Of a DNA stretch of 64,000 nt, positions 26,917 through 35,340 are shown in pieces (within the stretch, counting starts at the first letter, position 1; each line of letters opens with the position of its first letter). Both the position numbers and the translations under genes were made by a program. The stretch lies in NCBI GenBank assembly GCA_015655075.1, contig JAATFT010000007.1, forward strand, positions 62,001 through 126,000, read 5' to 3'. The notes beneath the pieces were generated by a model that saw only the letters and a program-made list of their open reading frames with translations, did no database searches and was not told the origin of the DNA. The DNA is from Clostridiales bacterium. GTDB taxonomy: Bacteria > Bacillota > Clostridia > Lachnospirales > Lachnospiraceae.

Positions 26917-27476
26917 TAATCCATCGCCCCCTTACTTCGGACTGTTATACTTGTTTTGACACTTACAGGATTCTCTGACAGCCGGTCCTTTTCATCCAAA
27001 ACAAGCAGTTCAATATTAACGGTTTTATCATCAATTTCAAATATTGGCGTGGAGGAACCGGCCATATCATTTTTCACTTTGCCGGCAACGGTATACCATT
27101 CGGAAGGAGTAGTGTCTACAGCCGACACACCTCTTTTTAATTCATCATCCTCCAATTTATACTGAACGATCTGTAATGTGCCGTCCTTATCCACATCGGT
27201 ATATACCGTAAGCCCCATTCCACCGTCCTGGACTTCCACCGCCTTATGGCGGGTTACATCAATTTTAACCGCCTCCGCCCCCCTGATATCCTCTTCCATT
27301 TTCATCTCGGCCATTCTTGCATCCTGAATAGCCTCAAACTGGGCTTCCGTCTGTACCAGGACCCGCTGGGAAAATGCCAGGAAAAAGTATGCGCCGGCTA
27401 GTACTACGGACAAAAGGGAGACTGCAATGATTAATTCCACCAAAGTAATTCCACGGGAATTTAATTTAATATGCAT
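26916..27476 (-). CDS. Minor type IV pilin (prepilin N-terminus)
   Basis: 186 residues from ATG 27476, which has AGAAGG seven bases upstream; the open frame continues to 27512 without support. The leader is short, MHIKLNSRG, followed by ITLVELIIAVSLLS, the class III signal with Glu5 that is cut by PilD. A soluble region of about 150 residues follows. Length and place in the cluster suggest a minor (PilW/PilV-like) pilin that primes assembly. It overlaps the next gene by one base. Confidence 0.87.
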   Translation of the reverse strand: MHIKLNSRGITLVELIIAVSLLSVVLAGAYFFLAFSQRVLVQTEAQFEAIQDARMAEMKMEEDIRGAEAVKIDVTRHKAVEVQDGGMGLTVYTDVDKDGTLQIVQYKLEDDELKRGVSAVDTTPSEWYTVAGKVKNDMAGSSTPIFEIDDKTVNIELLVLDEKDRLSENPVSVKTSITVRSKGAMD

Positions 27477-27501
27477 AGATACACCTTCTTTAAGTTTAAG
27501 T

Positions 27502-29166
27502 CTATTCGACATAATTATCCATTGTAATAGGTATCAGATCCGTATTATTAACTGTGGCCCCCGGTATCTCAATATCATCACGGAAATAATATACGCCCTT
27601 ATCTATAATAACATTATTGTTAAGTGTCATAGGCTCCGCAAGGAATAACTTACCGTAGCTTTCTCCCGCTACTCCCCCGATTTCACTGCCGTTAATTACA
27701 TTTTCATCCCCATCGTATTCCGCCTTTAAGGTAATACTTCCGATCTTGTTTGAATTGCTGTCATATTTAAATAAAACTTCACCCCGAAAAACTGCCATTC
27801 CCGTACGAAGCGTAAGGCTGGATTTTTTATTAATATATAATCCGGGATTTCCAGTATTGTCAAAATAAACTGAGGCTGCGGTAATATCTGTGGATTTATT
27901 CTCCGGCATATTTAACGTCTGAGCCTGATAGGATGTGCTAAGTGAGACGCTGATTATATCTCCGTTACCATTGCTGCTTATATAAGTGCCGGAATCAATC
28001 GTTGCCGTTCCACGTTTGTCCACCGAAACCCACTGGATTGCCGCATCGGAGGGTGTTTCCGGGATTGGGCAAAAATAACAGATAATGTCTTTATAGGTAT
28101 CAGGTCCGTCAAATGTTCCTGTCCATTGGGTTTCATTCTGTCCGTTTTTTTCAAAGCTTCCCATAAAAAACATTTCCGGGATGTCCACATCCGATATACT
28201 ATATTGTCCGGAATATCCGTCGCCCACAGGCCATAAATCAGATATAAATGCCTTGGGCAATTCCCCCTCCGAATTCACGTCCGAACCGGTAAAATCTTTA
28301 ACAACTGTGTCTCCATAAGGAACCTGAAGAGATATTTCCCCCTCCGTTGAAGAATTAATTGTAAGGGGATTTTCATCCAAATCTTTCAATATAAAATTTA
28401 GATAACAGGGATACTCTACTTCAAATAATTCCGTCAGCGTTGTGGTACCGGCTATACTCACTTTCCATCCGGATTCCTGCGAGGGATTTACAATCATACC
28501 CACACTGGAGGGATCTACGGTTACCGTATAATCTCCATCGTCCAGATCAATAAATCTGGCGACTCCTTCCGAAGTGGTATGGACTATTCTAGAAACAGTT
28601 TTACCCTTGTAAAGATTTACCTTGACACCGGATACTGGAACCTTATTTTCAGGGTCCAGGGTCCAGCCCCTCACTAAACCTACCCTTAAATTTCCTCCCG
28701 TAATTGCCGGCTGTGTTGAATCTCTTGTTATATAAGTTTCAAGCATTTTAGTAAGGTTGGGATTGCTGTCCATACCTACCGGTTCTACCGTTACCCGGAC
28801 ACTCTTATAATCCCATTCCATATTTCCAGTGGCAGTCCACTCTCCCTGCTCTTCCCAGTTTATCAAAGTGCTTACTTTATAAGTGATCCCGTCTACCGTC
28901 GCCTTCCGTTCCGTTGGAATATCTCCCGATGGATCCCCCTGTACATTTCCAATATCGGCAAATTTCATTGAACGGATCTTTTCAATTTCCTCATTTGCCA
29001 GATTAACCGCTCCGTTTTTTACCCGGTTGTCTTTCGTAACGCGGCTTGCATATACTAAAGCCCCACAAAAGGCGGTAACAATAATTGATAATATAAATAT
29101 TGATATTAGTACTTCAACTAATGTTAACCCGGCCTGATTTTTAAGTTTCCCGGCTGTCCCTTTCAT
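27502..29166 (-). CDS. Large pilin-like protein with Cna-B/SdrB-type repeat region
   Basis: 554 residues. The leader MKGTAGKLKNQAG and LTLVEVLISIFILSIIVTAF form a class III prepilin signal. Around residues 165-230 there is a carboxypeptidase-regulatory or Cna-B-like domain (PVSGVKVNLYKGKTV, DGDYTVTVDPSSVG), and further beta-rich regions follow to the end. A pilin stem with a large adhesin-like body suggests a tip adhesin for the pilus. The start has GGGAG about nine bases upstream. The next pilin begins 25 bases after its stop. Confidence 0.85.
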   Translation of the reverse strand: MKGTAGKLKNQAGLTLVEVLISIFILSIIVTAFCGALVYASRVTKDNRVKNGAVNLANEEIEKIRSMKFADIGNVQGDPSGDIPTERKATVDGITYKVSTLINWEEQGEWTATGNMEWDYKSVRVTVEPVGMDSNPNLTKMLETYITRDSTQPAITGGNLRVGLVRGWTLDPENKVPVSGVKVNLYKGKTVSRIVHTTSEGVARFIDLDDGDYTVTVDPSSVGMIVNPSQESGWKVSIAGTTTLTELFEVEYPCYLNFILKDLDENPLTINSSTEGEISLQVPYGDTVVKDFTGSDVNSEGELPKAFISDLWPVGDGYSGQYSISDVDIPEMFFMGSFEKNGQNETQWTGTFDGPDTYKDIICYFCPIPETPSDAAIQWVSVDKRGTATIDSGTYISSNGNGDIISVSLSTSYQAQTLNMPENKSTDITAASVYFDNTGNPGLYINKKSSLTLRTGMAVFRGEVLFKYDSNSNKIGSITLKAEYDGDENVINGSEIGGVAGESYGKLFLAEPMTLNNNVIIDKGVYYFRDDIEIPGATVNNTDLIPITMDNYVE

Positions 29167-29236
29167 TAAAATTATCTCCCCCCTATCAATCCTTCCTACG
29201 AGTGTTTTTTACCCATTCTTTATAATTTTTCATTTT

Positions 29237-29839
29237 CTACTGGAATATGTTGCTTTTCTTATACTTTCCGTTTATAAAGGAGTACTTATCCGGATATGTA
29301 TCCGTACTTTCCTGTGAATAGAAGCTTAATATCAGATTAACCTCCAATGGATCAGAGCTGTCATCCTCACTGTCAACAATTTCCATTGAAGAAACCGTAC
29401 TGAAATATTTTGCTTTTTCGAATTTTTTAATTAATTTCATCAGGTCATCATAATTAGTCTTCAGCGCCAAAGAGATATCACCGGATTTGGTGCCGCCGCT
29501 GACAACCGGTTCAAGAAGTTCCACGGATTTCTTTAAACCTAAATCGTCTATTGTTTCTTCCATAAAAACAAGTAATTGAGGTTGATCCCATATCTTTAAA
29601 AAATCATCATACTTCGTATCCATCTCTTCCTGCATATCGGAGATCTGTTTTTTTAATTTTAACACCGATTCCTGTCTTTGCTCCGCCTGCTGTATTTTCA
29701 TGGAAAGCTCCGATGACTCTATTTTTAAATCACTAATTTCCTTATCCAATGGAAGATACACATAAACTAAGAATAATGCTGCCACTGCGACAAAAACAGC
29801 GCCTATTAACAATCTCTGTTCTTTTTTAGTTAGCTTCAT
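29237..29839 (-). CDS. pilO: Type IV pilus alignment protein PilO
   Basis: 200 residues. A basic start (MKLTKKEQR), one membrane helix (about 10-28), a coiled coil (about 33-70) and a ferredoxin-like alpha/beta domain to the end, the PilO layout. With PilM and PilN it links the cytoplasmic motor to the outer part of the machine. It overlaps pilN by 14 bases, so translation is coupled. Confidence 0.85.
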   Translation of the reverse strand: MKLTKKEQRLLIGAVFVAVAALFLVYVYLPLDKEISDLKIESSELSMKIQQAEQRQESVLKLKKQISDMQEEMDTKYDDFLKIWDQPQLLVFMEETIDDLGLKKSVELLEPVVSGGTKSGDISLALKTNYDDLMKLIKKFEKAKYFSTVSSMEIVDSEDDSSDPLEVNLILSFYSQESTDTYPDKYSFINGKYKKSNIFQ

Positions 29840-30470
29840 TCTCTACTGTCTCCCCTTCCGTATCTTCGCTTGTATCTTCTTCATTTGTATCTTCCGTCGA
29901 TTCGCTTTCGGATACCAATTCAATCTTGGGCATATCCAGATTAACATATATATTAAAATCATAAAGTTTTTTATTACTGTCTTCCTCATCGTCTTCCAGA
30001 ACCGCACTGCTGAAAGTCACATCTTTAACATAGTCCACCCCTCTTATTTTTACCATATATTGGGCCACTTCCTTATAGGAAGGGGATACTCCGGCTATTG
30101 TCAGGATGCCTTCCGCCAAAGACATGTTACTGATATTAATCTCACGGGGAATATTTTCTTCCAGGTCATTAAAGACCTTGGACATTTTCAGGCTGTTTTT
30201 TAACGCTTCAAAATAAGTAACCTTATTCTCCATTTCACTGATGGTGTCCGTCAATTTAATATACGTATCGTCCATATCCGCATACTGTTTCAATTCTTCT
30301 TCTTTTTCCGCAATCTTATGTTTTACAGAACTTTTTTGCTGAAGAGGAATAAAATAGCCAAAAAAAACAACTACAATTGTAAAGCACAAATAAGCACCTA
30401 AAATAACAAATAAGGTTTCCCTTGAGGTGTTTTTACTGCTTTTGGGAATTAAATTAATGTCGTTAATCAT
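29826..30470 (-). CDS. pilN: Type IV pilus assembly protein PilN
   Basis: 214 residues. The N-terminus MINDINLIPKS is the PilN motif that binds PilM. One membrane helix (about 22-43), a coiled coil and an alpha/beta domain follow. The last 30 residues are an acidic, threonine-rich low-complexity tail (EDTNEEDTSEDTEG) not typical of the family. It starts two bases after the pilM stop. Confidence 0.87.
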   Translation of the reverse strand: MINDINLIPKSSKNTSRETLFVILGAYLCFTIVVVFFGYFIPLQQKSSVKHKIAEKEEELKQYADMDDTYIKLTDTISEMENKVTYFEALKNSLKMSKVFNDLEENIPREINISNMSLAEGILTIAGVSPSYKEVAQYMVKIRGVDYVKDVTFSSAVLEDDEEDSNKKLYDFNIYVNLDMPKIELVSESESTEDTNEEDTSEDTEGETVENEAN

Positions 30471-30471
30471 A

Positions 30472-31587
30472 CTATCTCTCCTCCCTCATGGTCGAACCTA
30501 TGGCGTGGGAAAAGAAAGCAATTGCATCTCCCGACTTTGCATTAAATTTAAATTGCCTTATCATATCCGATATGCGGAATACCTTTACGGAAAGATGTTC
30601 TTCCATATATTCGGGTAATCCGTGAAGCAGACTTCCGCCGCCCATAATATAAATCTGATCCACACCTTTTTGATTATTTCTGTTTTTATAAAATTCTAAA
30701 GTTCTTTCAATATCGGTGAGCAGAAAATCAAAAAAATTCCTGACATGAAGACTTAGCTCATTTTGGAAACTATTTGTAAAAAATTTATTTTTTACTTTAT
30801 ATTCTTCCGCCTCTATCAAATCCATATTCGATTTTTCAGCAATGATTGCCGTTAAATAATCACCTCCGCTGCTAACAGTTTTATGTATAAAATAATTTCC
30901 GTTTTTTAAGATAACGATATTGGTATTACGTGCGCCAAAATCAATCATGCATAGATTACTGTGATTAACATCCATATTGTTAGTGGACATTATCCATTTT
31001 GCAATTTTTCCGGTAATATTGGGAATAATATCCACGTAAACAACTCTCAATCTTGCCTTTTTTAACGTATTAATATAAGACTCTACCAGATTGTTCGGAA
31101 CGGCGGCTACCATTATACTTAATTTACCGGAACCGTTATTTTCTGATTCTATATAATCAAGAACTTTGTAATCGATACAATATTCTTCATGATCCAGTGG
31201 TAAAAAGCTGGTTATCTCATGCTTTATATTATCCATGATCTGATTCTCATTCATTTCAGGTAATTTCAATTCCCTTACAAGCAATTCACTACCCGATATA
31301 CACAGAGAACACTCAGTCCCTTTTATTTTATATTTTGCCATTGTATCTTTAATAATATCCGCCAACGGCTGAGATGCCTCAATTCTCCCCTGATTAACCA
31401 GTCCCTCGGGAATTTTTTCAAATCCCAGTTTATGAATCTTGCTGTTTTTTTTCATCTCCACTATTTTTATGGAGCTTGATCCGATATCGATACCTATGAT
31501 GGGCTGTTGATTTTTTTGAAGCCTTAACGGATTTCTGCTTATATTAATCCCCTTTGTTATTTTCTGATTCTTTCCTTCTCTGCTCAT
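30472..31587 (-). CDS. pilM: Type IV pilus assembly ATPase-like protein PilM
   Basis: 371-residue actin-like (FtsA/MreB-fold) cytoplasmic protein that binds the N-terminus of PilN. Nucleotide-binding signatures are PIIGIDIGSSSIKIVEMKK, MIDFGARNTNIVI and YIMGGGSLLHGL. GGAGG lies six bases before the ATG. It is first in pilM-pilN-pilO, downstream of pilD. Confidence 0.92.
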   Translation of the reverse strand: MSREGKNQKITKGINISRNPLRLQKNQQPIIGIDIGSSSIKIVEMKKNSKIHKLGFEKIPEGLVNQGRIEASQPLADIIKDTMAKYKIKGTECSLCISGSELLVRELKLPEMNENQIMDNIKHEITSFLPLDHEEYCIDYKVLDYIESENNGSGKLSIMVAAVPNNLVESYINTLKKARLRVVYVDIIPNITGKIAKWIMSTNNMDVNHSNLCMIDFGARNTNIVILKNGNYFIHKTVSSGGDYLTAIIAEKSNMDLIEAEEYKVKNKFFTNSFQNELSLHVRNFFDFLLTDIERTLEFYKNRNNQKGVDQIYIMGGGSLLHGLPEYMEEHLSVKVFRISDMIRQFKFNAKSGDAIAFFSHAIGSTMREER

Positions 31588-31685
31588 AAATATCCTCCGC
31601 TTATCGTTCTTTTATACCTGACCTCCAAGAGTGTCCAATCAATCTTTCTGCTAAACCGCCTCCATTTGCCGCTATTAACCGGCTT

Positions 31686-32447
31686 TTAATTTAAACTAAT
31701 CCTGTCATATAACTGAATAATTTCATTATAAAATAACGTAATAATAATTACTCCTGACGAAAGAAAGGGACCAAAGGGCACATACTGGCTTTTTTTCAGT
31801 TTTCTTGCCGCCAGCAAAACCACTATAACGAGCCCTGCTATGTAGGTAGTTAAGATTAATGAAAGAATCATTTTATCCATCCCCAGATAAAGACCGCATA
31901 CCGCAGCCAGTTTTATATCGCCGCCTCCCATGCCTTCCTTTTTATATAACCATACGGCCAACAGCCCCAGCAGAAACAATACGCCCCCGCCGATGCATAA
32001 ACCCAAAAGACCATCCTTCCATGTAACCGTCCATCCCATCAGCATAAAGAATATCCCCGTAATGCCAATAAACAGATTAACCGTATTGGGAATTATCATA
32101 TGATCCAGGTCAATAAAGGACGCTGTTATAACGGCGCATGCCAATACAAGATAGGAAAGCCCTTTAAGGCTAAGTCCATACCGGTGATAAACAAGGAGAA
32201 ATAACACGGATACCAATGATTCCACCAGAGGATACCGGACAGATATTTTTTCCCTGCAATATCTGCACTTACCCTTTAAAAATAAAAAACTAAAAATAGG
32301 AATTAAATCCATAGGAAATAACGGATGGCTGCAACTGGAGCAATGGGAAGGGGGAAACACTATGGATTCCCCCCTTGGAATCCGGTATATGCATACATTC
32401 ATAAAACTTCCTATTAATAATCCCAGGATACATATAATAAGATACAC
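31686..32447 (-). CDS. pilD: Prepilin peptidase/methyltransferase PilD
   Basis: 253-residue A24-family aspartyl peptidase that cuts and methylates prepilins. The N-terminal methylase part has the paired cysteines CSSC and CRYC. The peptidase part has the catalytic Asp residues in SFIDLDHMIIP and GGGDIKLAA, with seven to eight membrane segments. It starts at GTG 32447 with GGGAG about ten bases upstream. It follows the major pilin gene by 54 bases. Confidence 0.93.
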   Translation of the reverse strand: MYLIICILGLLIGSFMNVCIYRIPRGESIVFPPSHCSSCSHPLFPMDLIPIFSFLFLKGKCRYCREKISVRYPLVESLVSVLFLLVYHRYGLSLKGLSYLVLACAVITASFIDLDHMIIPNTVNLFIGITGIFFMLMGWTVTWKDGLLGLCIGGGVLFLLGLLAVWLYKKEGMGGGDIKLAAVCGLYLGMDKMILSLILTTYIAGLVIVVLLAARKLKKSQYVPFGPFLSSGVIIITLFYNEIIQLYDRISLN

Positions 32448-32501
32448 CGGATTATCACTCCCTTGATTTGTTTAAGAAAATATGATACTATTCTCTCTTA
32501 T

Positions 32502-32861
32502 TTATTCCGTTTGTTTAGTAGTCTTTATTGATGCATTACCCTCATCATCCACATTGATTTCTACATACTTGCTACTTGGAAAGTCGACTCCATCAGGTAA
32601 CGTAGTCAAAGTACTTTCTATAGCACCTGACTCAACTGGGGCACCAGTAATCCAGCCGTCCTCCTCTGTTTGCGCATTATACACGGAGATTTCACTGGCT
32701 ATGGTACGGGCGTTGGCAATATCCTTCTTTGCTCTGGCTTCTTCCACATTTCCCATGATTCTTGGTACGAGCAGGGCTGCTAAAATTCCCAGAATTGCAA
32801 TTACCACAATAAGCTCGACCAGGGTAAAACCTTTTTCGTTTTCCTTCATTTTCTTTAACAT
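32502..32861 (-). CDS. pilA: Major type IV pilin
   Basis: 119-residue pilin. The leader MLKKMKENEKG and FTLVELIVVIAILGILAALL form a textbook class III signal with cleavage after Gly11 and Glu5 in the mature chain. The mature protein of about 108 residues has a helix and a small C-terminal beta domain. AAGGAGG lies six bases before the ATG. It sits between pilC and pilD, with a hairpin before it (32924-32957) that could set its expression apart from pilC. It could equally be called a GspG-like pseudopilin; the presence of pilT favours pilin. Confidence 0.9.
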   Translation of the reverse strand: MLKKMKENEKGFTLVELIVVIAILGILAALLVPRIMGNVEEARAKKDIANARTIASEISVYNAQTEEDGWITGAPVESGAIESTLTTLPDGVDFPSSKYVEINVDDEGNASIKTTKQTE

Positions 32862-32923
32862 AAAAATCCTCCTTAGAATTTGGTAGTATCAATAAGACAC
32901 CCCTATTAATTTTTTTATATCAA

Positions 32924-32957
32924 AGATAAAAGTCCTAAAATAACAAAACTTTTATCT
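32924..32957 (-). terminator. Hairpin between pilC and the pilin gene (possible attenuator)
   Basis: AGATAAAAGT (32924-32933) pairs perfectly with ACTTTTATCT (32948-32957). On the minus strand TTTGATATAAAAAAA follows. It may partly stop or stabilise transcripts ahead of the pilin gene; the T-run is poor. Confidence 0.4.
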
Positions 32958-32993
32958 ATGATTTCCTCTTCATATCCTTGTGAATCAGATCGG

Positions 32994-34205
32994 TTACTGT
33001 CCCGCCAGATTCATCATGTCAAACATCGGCAATGCGATTGACATTACAATAAACCCGACTACTCCACCCAATACGACGATAATGGCAGGTTCCATCATGG
33101 CAGTAAGATTCTGCACCGCCCTGTCCACTTCATCTTCGAAAAAATCCGCTGCCTTCTTAAGCATACTGTCCAGGGTACCGGATTCCTCACCCAGCATAAC
33201 CATATTTTCAATCATGGGCGGAAAAAGGCCGGTAGCTTTTATGGGAACATAGAGTCCTTTTCCCTGTTTAACCTGTTCTTCCACCTCTTTTATGCATGCC
33301 TTTGCATAGGTATTTCCCAGTACCCTGCCGGTAATCTTAAGGGCATCCGTAATGGAAACACCTGTGGTCATCAGAGTGGCCAATGTTCTGGAAAATCGCG
33401 CCGCAATTGTTTTGGTCTGAAAACTGCCCATTACGGGCATTGTTAAAAGCCATTTATGAAAGGCTAATTGCCCCTCTTCTCCGGAAAGATATAATTTAAT
33501 TAATATCGCTACCACAACAATACAACCAAACACAAGCAGACCGTTTTTTTGTAAAAATTCACTCATGCCAATCAGTATTTTAGTAGGGGTTGGAAGCTCG
33601 GCCCCGGCTGATTCAAACATTCCTATGAAAGTGGGAACCACCTTTACAAGCAGCAGCCATACAACGCAAACTGTAACAATACACAATACAATGGGATAAA
33701 TCATGGCACTTTTTATTTTTTGCTGGAGTTTATGGTCTTTTTCAAAATGCTCCGACATAACCTCAAGAGAGTTATCCAACGTACCGCTTAATTCACCCGC
33801 CGCAATCATATTAATTAGGAGGGGCGGAAATTTATTTTCATGTAAGGACATGGCCTGGGACAAACTGCTGCCTTTTTGAACCTCTTCACTGACACTTTTA
33901 AGAACCGTTCGAAGAACTTTATTTTCAATCTGCTCGCCTAACATATTCAAGCACTGAATTAAAGGCACTCCGGCTTTTAAGATGGAAGAAAACTGCCTGC
34001 AGAATATGGCAATATCTTTCACCCCTATTTTGGCCAATATGCCGATTTCCTTTATATCCTTTCCTTCTATAATTTCTTTCACTTCCAGATGATAAAAGGA
34101 TTTTTGCCGGATCATATCGACTACGGCCTGCTGATTCGGGGCATCATAAACTCCCTCTATAATTTTGCCCGACATATTCTGGGCTTTATATTGAAATTTT
34201 GGCAT
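32994..34205 (-). CDS. pilC: Type IV pilus inner membrane platform protein PilC
   Basis: 403-residue GspF/PilC-family platform protein on which the PilB and PilT motors act. Two repeats of the GspF domain are visible: ARFSRTLATLMTTGVSITDAL in the second and FCRQFSSILKAGVPLIQCL in the first. Membrane segments lie near 170-190, 225-245 and 375-395. It lies between pilT and the pilin gene. Confidence 0.94.
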   Translation of the reverse strand: MPKFQYKAQNMSGKIIEGVYDAPNQQAVVDMIRQKSFYHLEVKEIIEGKDIKEIGILAKIGVKDIAIFCRQFSSILKAGVPLIQCLNMLGEQIENKVLRTVLKSVSEEVQKGSSLSQAMSLHENKFPPLLINMIAAGELSGTLDNSLEVMSEHFEKDHKLQQKIKSAMIYPIVLCIVTVCVVWLLLVKVVPTFIGMFESAGAELPTPTKILIGMSEFLQKNGLLVFGCIVVVAILIKLYLSGEEGQLAFHKWLLTMPVMGSFQTKTIAARFSRTLATLMTTGVSITDALKITGRVLGNTYAKACIKEVEEQVKQGKGLYVPIKATGLFPPMIENMVMLGEESGTLDSMLKKAADFFEDEVDRAVQNLTAMMEPAIIVVLGGVVGFIVMSIALPMFDMMNLAGQ

Positions 34206-34273
34206 TCAATTACCTTCCTTCAAAATAATATTAACCAATCTATGAAATAATGTTTTTAAGTCTACGACAGTAA

Positions 34274-35326
34274 TTACAGCATAACTTTATTCAGGTAATC
34301 GTATTCCACACAGTGGCCCAGGGCATCCTCCCTGGAGATTAAACCTCGTTTATATAATTCACATAAGGAATCATCCATCATCCGCATGCCGCTTTTGGCA
34401 TTGGTCTGAATCGTATTATTAAGCTGATATACTTTTCCTTCCCGGATTAAGTTTCTTACCGCCGGATTGACCACCATAATCTCCAAAGCGGCCACCCTGC
34501 CTGAAAAATCAGCTTTTGTTAACAACTGCTGGGATATGATTCCCTGTAATGTCAATGCCAGCTGAACTCGGATCTGAAGCTGCTGGTGGGGCGGGAATAC
34601 GTCAATGACACGGTCAATCGTACTTGCGGCGCCAATCGTATGCAGTGTGCTTAAAACAAGATGTCCGGTTTCCGCAGCAGTTAATGCAATTGAAATAGTC
34701 TCAAAGTCACGCATCTCTCCCACCAAAATTACATCCGGATCCTGTCTAAGGCAGGCCCTTAACGCATTGGAGAAATTAATCGTATCCGAACCAATCTCCC
34801 TTTGGTCAATAATACTTTTATTATGTTTAAATAAATACTCAATGGGATCTTCCAGGGTAATGATATGCAAATCCTTGGTTTCATTAATTTCCTGGATCAT
34901 ACTGGCTAATGTGGTGGATTTACCGCTGCCGGTAGGCCCTGTAACTAAAATCAACCCATTATTCTTTTTGGTAAGCTCTTTCACTATGGGAGGAAGCCCT
35001 AAAGTATCAAAAGTAGGGATTTCCGAATTGACCAATCTAAGCGCCACGCTGTAGGTGTTTCTCTGCCGGTATGCATTCACCCTGAAACGCTGTACTCCGG
35101 GTATTACATATAGAAAATCCACTTCACCTTTCTTATTCAGCCTATCCCATTGCACGTCGCTGGTAAGTTCCCTGGCAATCTGCTTGGTATCCGCCGGTTT
35201 TAATATAACATCATCAACAAAACTCAATTTTCCGTTTACCCTTACCGTACCGGGTACCCCTGTGGTAATATGTAAATCAGAGGCTTTTCTCTTTACTGCT
35301 TTTGTCAATAATTCGATTGTATCCAT
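34274..35326 (-). CDS. pilT: Type IV pilus retraction ATPase PilT
   Basis: 350-residue hexameric ATPase that disassembles pili, powering twitching or DNA uptake. Walker A is VTGPTGSGKSTTLASM, the Asp box ITLEDPIEYLF, Walker B DPDVILVGEMRD, and the His box TGHLVLSTLHT. The PilT-specific AIRNLIRE motif appears as AVRNLIREGKVYQ, which separates it from PilB. It starts 14 bases after the pilB stop. Its presence means pili here are dynamic. Confidence 0.95.
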   Translation of the reverse strand: MDTIELLTKAVKRKASDLHITTGVPGTVRVNGKLSFVDDVILKPADTKQIARELTSDVQWDRLNKKGEVDFLYVIPGVQRFRVNAYRQRNTYSVALRLVNSEIPTFDTLGLPPIVKELTKKNNGLILVTGPTGSGKSTTLASMIQEINETKDLHIITLEDPIEYLFKHNKSIIDQREIGSDTINFSNALRACLRQDPDVILVGEMRDFETISIALTAAETGHLVLSTLHTIGAASTIDRVIDVFPPHQQLQIRVQLALTLQGIISQQLLTKADFSGRVAALEIMVVNPAVRNLIREGKVYQLNNTIQTNAKSGMRMMDDSLCELYKRGLISREDALGHCVEYDYLNKVML

Positions 35327-35340
35327 ATATCCGCCTCATC

